This document shows, piece after piece, positions 60,067 to 64,000 of a DNA stretch of 64,000 bases (positions are counted from its first letter, which is position 1; each line of letters starts with the position of its first letter). The DNA is from Emticicia sp040253585 (GTDB taxonomy: Bacteria > Bacteroidota > Bacteroidia > Cytophagales > Spirosomataceae): the NCBI RefSeq assembly GCF_040253585.1, contig NZ_JBELAU010000007.1, forward strand, positions 310,001 to 374,000, read 5' to 3'. A model generated the notes under the pieces. The model was not told the DNA's origin and made no database searches. It was given only the letters and a program-made list of their open reading frames with translations. The position numbers and the translations under genes were made by a program.

Positions 60067-60152
60067 CAAAGGAACATAGAGGCAAAGGTACAGGGATGAA
60101 TGACTATTATTTTCACTCTGTGCCTTTGTTTCTTTGCTAATTTGTGTCTTTG
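60067..60152. repeat. Inverted octamer arrays CANAGGNN / NNNNTTTG
   Basis: Left: four 8-bp units (caaaggaa, catagagg, caaaggta, cagggatg) at 60067-60098. Right: four units ending TTTG (tgcctttg, tttctttg, ctaatttg, tgtctttg) at 60121-60152. It sits between convergent genes. Confidence 0.75.
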
Positions 60153-60155
60153 TTT

Positions 60156-61331
60156 TTAAATTTTTATAAATATTTTCTTTTTAAACATCCAGTTCAGAAT
60201 CAGCCAATAAATGAGCAACATCAATCCACCATGAACAAGTGATTGATAAGGAAGCCCGAAAATGGTGGCATAATTTTCGCCTAAATGAATTTTGAGTGAT
60301 TTTGAAATGTAAACTCCCAGAGCATCGGCAATGCAATAAGCTGCAATCGAATTCATGCCGATTACTTTCAGAAAATACGCCCAGTTAGTTTTTTCTTTGA
60401 TGTCGATTATCCAATAGAAAAAAGCCAAGAATAGAAAGCAAAGCCCTCCGCTAAAGATAACCCAAGTTGGTGTCCAGATACGTTTTACGTTCGGACAAAT
60501 ACCGAGTCGATTTAAAATTAAACCAATTACTAAGCCAGAAACACCAAGAATGATAAACTTTTTGAGTTTTTCTTGAGGAATAATGTCAGATTTTAGAATA
60601 TTTCCTGCTAAAAGTCCCAAAATCATTGTTCCGAGTGTTGGAATAAAACTTAGCGTTGAGTAGCCGCCACCATTACGGATAAAAGGTTTTTCTCTTGGGA
60701 AAAGGTTCAGAAACCATTGGTCGAATGCCCAAGCAAAATTGGTATTTTTATTCCAATGTGCCGCAAAACCCGTCAGGTTATGCTCCCAGTCTTTAGCAAC
60801 TCCTACACTCGCATAATCAAAATTAGCATCGGTAAGTGGATAAAGTGCAAATGCCAGCCAATAACCGACAAGAATAATGACAAGGGCCGAAATCTGAACT
60901 TTCTGCGAACGAAAACCTAATAAAAATAGGAAAGGATAGCCCAATCCGATTTGGCTGAGGGTATCTTCAAAAGTAAAGTAGGTTTGAGTTTTGTACTGAG
61001 AACGTAGAAAAATGCCCAATAAAATTAGAATTAATGAACGTTTGAGTGCGTGGAAAAGTACTTTGTTGAAACTGCTTTCTTGAGTAAGGCGACTGGCGAT
61101 AGAATAGGGGAGAACAACTCCGACCAGAAAGGAAAATGATGGCTGAATCATGTCGTGCAGTGAGCAGCCAACCCACTCAACGTGGTCTTGGTGGAAAGCG
61201 AGAAAAGACCAAAATGAACTTTCGGGAAGTGCTTCGGAAACTTCTCCGAAATGTAAAACCTCAGCCATCATCAAGAGCATGACAAAGCCACGATAGACAT
61301 CGGCTGAGGAAAGGCGAGTTAGAACAGGCAT
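60156..61331 (-). CDS. DUF5009/heparan-alpha-glucosaminide N-acetyltransferase-like membrane protein
   Basis: 391 residues with about ten membrane helices. The N-terminus RLSSADVYRGFVMLLMMAEVL matches the COG4299 family (the DxxRG motif), followed by SLHDMIQPSFSFLVGVVLPYSIASRL and GMNSIAAYCIADALGVYI near the C-terminus. Eukaryotic relatives transfer acetyl groups from cytosolic acetyl-CoA across the membrane to glucosamine ends; bacterial members are uncharacterised but probably acylate a sugar. Confidence 0.85.
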   Translation of the reverse strand: MPVLTRLSSADVYRGFVMLLMMAEVLHFGEVSEALPESSFWSFLAFHQDHVEWVGCSLHDMIQPSFSFLVGVVLPYSIASRLTQESSFNKVLFHALKRSLILILLGIFLRSQYKTQTYFTFEDTLSQIGLGYPFLFLLGFRSQKVQISALVIILVGYWLAFALYPLTDANFDYASVGVAKDWEHNLTGFAAHWNKNTNFAWAFDQWFLNLFPREKPFIRNGGGYSTLSFIPTLGTMILGLLAGNILKSDIIPQEKLKKFIILGVSGLVIGLILNRLGICPNVKRIWTPTWVIFSGGLCFLFLAFFYWIIDIKEKTNWAYFLKVIGMNSIAAYCIADALGVYISKSLKIHLGENYATIFGLPYQSLVHGGLMLLIYWLILNWMFKKKIFIKI

Positions 61332-61371
61332 AAGATTAGGGTTTATGCCTTAAAGATAATAATTTTATAAA

Positions 61372-61437
61372 GTACGACAAGTTTTCAACTTGTCATTTTC
61401 GGTAAACAGAAAGTAACAAGTTGGAAACTTGTTTTAC
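61372..61437. repeat. Pair of GTACRACAAGTTT palindromes, inverted
   Basis: Copy one 61372-61394 (gtacgacaagttttc...), copy two 61413-61437 (...ttggaaacttgttttac), inverted relative to each other, each itself palindromic. The stop codon of the next gene lies within copy two. Confidence 0.65.
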
Positions 61438-62423
61438 AAACGTACAATTACACGCCCGATTTGTCCGCCCTTTAAAATTTTCTTGATTTCTTTGGAAAGC
61501 CCTTTTAATGTTATGGTTTTGGTAATTGATTGAATATCAGCTGGTTTCCAGTTTTTAGCAAGGTTCTTCCAGAGTTTTTTACGCCATTCAATGTCACATT
61601 CTGATGAATCAATGCCAAACATAGATACGCCACGCAAGATAAAAGGGAATACACTTGTCGGTAATTCGGGAGAATTTACTAAACCACAAATGGCTACAAC
61701 TCCGTTGTATTGCATTGATTTTAAGATAGTTGCGAGCATATTTCCGCCAACAGTATCCACACAGCCCGCATAAATTCCTTTCAATAATGGGCGACCTGAT
61801 TTGTCGTCAACTTCTTCTCTCGAAACAACTTCTTTCGCTCCGATTTTTAATAGGAATTCTTTGCCTTCGGGTTTGCCCGTAACGCCCACCACATGGAAAC
61901 CGAGTTTCGCCAAAATCATGACGGCCATTGTGCCTACGCCGCCCGTTGCTCCCGTTACGATGACTTTCCCTTTTTCGGGAGTAAGGCCGTTTTGTAATAA
62001 TTTATCAATGCACAATGCAGCAGTCAAACCAGCCGTTCCGAAAATCATGCTTTCTTTGGCTTTGAGTCCACGAGGAAGTTTTACTACCCATTTGGCAGGG
62101 ACTCTGATGTATTGTCCGAATCCGCCCGAAGTATTCATTCCGAGGTCAAAGCCAGTTACGAGAACTTTATCTCCTTTCTGAAAATCAATAGATTGGCTTT
62201 CTTCAACTATTCCTGCGGCATCAATACCTGGTGTGTGTGGGTAATTGCGAGTCACGCCACGATTTCCTGCTGAGGAAAGGGCATCTTTATAATTTAATGA
62301 AGAATATTGTACTTTGATTAAGACTTCGCCCGCTGGTAAATCTTCGATTTTACGCTCAACGATGTTTTGGATGAAAGTTTTATCATCGTTCTCGGTGATG
62401 TAGAATGCTTGGAAAGTTGACAT
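61434..62423 (-). CDS. YhdH/YhfP family quinone oxidoreductase (acrylyl-CoA reductase-like)
   Basis: 329 residues. Medium-chain reductase without the structural or catalytic zinc ligands: N-terminal GroES-like domain (EVLIKVQYSSLNYKDALSSAGNRGVTRNYPHTPGIDAAG), NADPH domain GKVIVTGATGGVGTMAVMILAKLGFHVVGVTGK, and the family block VDTVGGNMLATILKSMQYNGVVAICGLVNSPELPTSVFPFILRGVSMFGIDS. Relatives reduce acrylyl-CoA or quinones with NADPH. Confidence 0.92.
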   Translation of the reverse strand: MSTFQAFYITENDDKTFIQNIVERKIEDLPAGEVLIKVQYSSLNYKDALSSAGNRGVTRNYPHTPGIDAAGIVEESQSIDFQKGDKVLVTGFDLGMNTSGGFGQYIRVPAKWVVKLPRGLKAKESMIFGTAGLTAALCIDKLLQNGLTPEKGKVIVTGATGGVGTMAVMILAKLGFHVVGVTGKPEGKEFLLKIGAKEVVSREEVDDKSGRPLLKGIYAGCVDTVGGNMLATILKSMQYNGVVAICGLVNSPELPTSVFPFILRGVSMFGIDSSECDIEWRKKLWKNLAKNWKPADIQSITKTITLKGLSKEIKKILKGGQIGRVIVRL

Positions 62424-62532
62424 TGTTTGATTGTATTATTTTAGTTGTACTCGTTTCAGATTGAAATACATCAAAAATGTGTTTTTTGTTCGTAATGCTT
62501 CAAAATATTATGAAACTTTATTTTAAAAATAT

Positions 62533-62724
62533 TTATGCCAGACTTTTAAAAGTTTGTTCGTATCTATTAAATATTTTACTGATACTCTCTTCGATTTTCT
62601 GATTTTCAGCAACTCTTAAATCATCCTTAAGTTCAATAATCAGTTCAGTTACAAAATTTGGGTCTTCAATAACCAAATCTTTTAATAGTTTTCTGATACT
62701 ATCTTTATCCAAAATTGCTGTCAT
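62533..62724 (-). CDS. Small acidic protein of unknown function, 63 residues
   Basis: Not recognised. Almost fully helical and charged: DKDSIRKLLKDLVIEDPNFVTELIIELKDDLRVAENQKIEESISKIFNRYEQTF. It has the look of a small antitoxin-like or coiled-coil partner, but no toxin gene is adjacent. ATG at 62724. Clean start and codon use suggest it is real. Confidence 0.6.
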   Translation of the reverse strand: MTAILDKDSIRKLLKDLVIEDPNFVTELIIELKDDLRVAENQKIEESISKIFNRYEQTFKSLA

Positions 62725-62819
62725 AATTGTAGTATTTTTTACAAACTTAACGATTAATCTATTTTTATGTTTAAAGTGATGAATAAAAACTGTTGATTTG
62801 CTGTAAAATTTTGATAGAA

Positions 62820-63236
62820 ATGGCTGTACGAAAAATCAATCTTTTATTGCTAAGTATTTGGTGGGGAGCATTTACTTTTTATTCGGGTGTTGTGATAAAC
62901 GTAGGTATGCAAGTACTTGGTAGCCACGCCGAAATGGGTTTTATTACGCAAGCTGTCACGAACTACTTGAACATCATCAGTTTACCTATTTTCGTTTTTA
63001 CGGCTTATACTTTTCGTGCTGAAAAACGTTTTTTTGTAGCAGCTATATTTTTGGTGCTTTTGCAAGTTGTATTGTTCTTTGTGCATTTCGAGTTAGACAA
63101 ACTGCTTGATTTTGAGCAAAGAGTAGTTTTAAACAAAGCTGTTTTTTACTCATTACATCGAATTTATCTATGGACTGCCACTGTTATTTGGTTGATTGTG
63201 AGTGGTATTTTGTTGTTGATGATTAAAAAGAAATAA
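62820..63236 (+). CDS. Four-helix membrane protein of unknown function
   Basis: 138 residues from the ATG at 62820; the longer frame uses a TTG at 62793 and adds unlikely residues. Four predicted membrane helices (about 5-22, 44-62, 68-88 and 108-133). The first helix ends in a WWGAFTFYSGVVINVGMQVLG pattern resembling DUF4149/TMEM205-like proteins, which is only suggestive. Divergent from the small acidic gene. Confidence 0.65.
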   Translation: MAVRKINLLLLSIWWGAFTFYSGVVINVGMQVLGSHAEMGFITQAVTNYLNIISLPIFVFTAYTFRAEKRFFVAAIFLVLLQVVLFFVHFELDKLLDFEQRVVLNKAVFYSLHRIYLWTATVIWLIVSGILLLMIKKK

Positions 63237-63244
63237 CAGAATTA

Positions 63245-64000
63245 TCACTTTTTCATCATTCGCTCAAAATCGGGTAGTTCTAATCTTAGATTGGATAAGA
63301 CTTTCTTTTGTTCGTCGAGGAGGAATACTTTTGGAACTAAAGAAGCATTGTAAGTATTATCGAAATCTACAATTTTGTGTGAGTCTATCACGTTGGTAAA
63401 GGCTTCGGTTTTATAGGTTTTGATGAATTTTAACCAGTTTTCTCGGTCAGGTACTTTACAACACATATATACTTTCATGCCTTGTTGCTCCAATTTTGGA
63501 TAATAATCTACCAGTTTCTTTGTAAATTCTTGGCAATGAGTGCAACCGTAGTCATAAATTACAACCATTGTATATTTTGATTTTAACTCCCAAAGCGGAC
63601 TCCAATTATCAAGCGTATCCGTCAAACACATATCGGGCATTAGTTTTCCAATCAATGTTGGTTCAATTCGATTGACATACTCAATATTTCGCTTGACTGT
63701 AGTAGCATCGTAGCTATTGGGTTCACCGATGATATACTTTTTAGCGATTTCGATATAAACTTTATCGCAGCCTAAGACATCGGGAGCGATAAATTTATTG
63801 CCAAACTTAATGACAATGTATTTTCTTATTTCTGAATTTGGCTTTGTGAGAGCAAGTAACTTATCGGCCAAAGCAATGATTTCGTCGGGTGAGTTACTAA
63901 AAGCGATGTTTTTTAGATAATCATCAAAAATATTATCGAGAAGCGTTGTGCGAATCAAACGGTCGTCTGAAAGGTCTATGTTGTCGAGGGCGTGGGTGTA
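63245..64000 (-). CDS. Thioredoxin-fold protein, DUF5106-like (5' truncated by window)
   Basis: The frame stays open to the window end; residues before the first start-like TTG (63958), such as ALDNIDLSDDRL, fit the family, so the gene starts beyond base 64000. The visible part has a helical DUF5106-like region and a C-terminal TlpA-like thioredoxin domain with the redox motif YDYGCTHCQEFTKKL. Such exported Bacteroidota proteins are thought to act in periplasmic thiol exchange. The signal peptide would be in the missing part. Confidence 0.82.
   Translation of the reverse strand, partial: YTHALDNIDLSDDRLIRTTLLDNIFDDYLKNIAFSNSPDEIIALADKLLALTKPNSEIRKYIVIKFGNKFIAPDVLGCDKVYIEIAKKYIIGEPNSYDATTVKRNIEYVNRIEPTLIGKLMPDMCLTDTLDNWSPLWELKSKYTMVVIYDYGCTHCQEFTKKLVDYYPKLEQQGMKVYMCCKVPDRENWLKFIKTYKTEAFTNVIDSHKIVDFDNTYNASLVPKVFLLDEQKKVLSNLRLELPDFERMMKK

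Overview
The window looks like a chromosomal segment of a low-GC member of the Bacteroidota, most probably the Cytophagales (Spirosomataceae-like; the family level is inference). Pointers are a type IX secretion C-terminal sorting domain (375-2405), promoters of the Bacteroidota form TTG-N17..23-TAnnTTTG, the near absence of Shine-Dalgarno sequences, DUF4199, head-GIN/DUF2807 and DUF5106-like families, and a Bacteroidota-type ABC-F protein. Most genes are housekeeping. No rRNA, tRNA, insertion sequence, prophage or CRISPR array was seen.

Layout. 1-9783: 3' end of aroQ, a T9SS cargo protein, an RND-TolC efflux operon and a Tat-exported Gfo/Idh/MocA oxidoreductase. 9942-14158: a double thioredoxin-fold exported protein, a membrane-anchored LuxR-type regulator with a DUF4199 protein, an ROK sugar kinase and a head-GIN lipoprotein. 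14293-19331: valS, a RelE-type toxin-antitoxin pair, a MoxR/ChlI-like AAA+ ATPase, and a 39-residue membrane protein directly behind nagA. 19361-20503: nagA. 20573-27568: an accessory island with a LytTR protein, a LuxR protein with a degenerate receiver, a HopA1-like lyase plus APH-fold kinase operon, a secreted protein-glutaminase-like protein coupled to a TPR histidine kinase, an orphan 137-residue protein and a NarL-type response regulator. 27955-30686: alpha-E, Anbu peptidase and transglutaminase. 30789-49874: nucleoside transporter, M16 peptidase, ispF, two exported amidohydrolases, two Na+/H+ antiporters in tandem, alanine dehydrogenase, tsaE, mrdA-rodA, CoA transferase, metF, a second toxin-antitoxin pair and a DsrE protein. 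49989-64000: gyrB, a histidine phosphatase lipoprotein, ctpA, a second 39-residue membrane protein, rhodanese, an ABC-F ATPase, radC, rpsT, a Dabb protein, an S1/P1-nuclease- or PLC-like protein, a DUF5009-type acyltransferase, an acrylyl-CoA reductase-like enzyme, and a thioredoxin-fold protein cut by the window end.

Most interesting coding signal: the HopA1-like/APH-like pair (21706-23701). Adjacent proteins of these two folds form the split kinase/lyase dehydratase of class V lanthipeptides, so the pair may be a Ser/Thr-dehydrating modification module in a Bacteroidota genome. No precursor peptide was found beside it.

Most interesting non-coding signal: many intergenic gaps are filled with degenerate tandem repeats of exactly 7 bp (two loci have 8 bp), with a different unit sequence at each locus. 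They are often arranged as two inverted arms and sometimes carry a GC-rich core. At least three further families of repeated hairpins occur between genes (AAGGAAG...CTTCCTT; GTACRACAAGTTT...AACTTGT; GGGCGTATCGCATACGCC).
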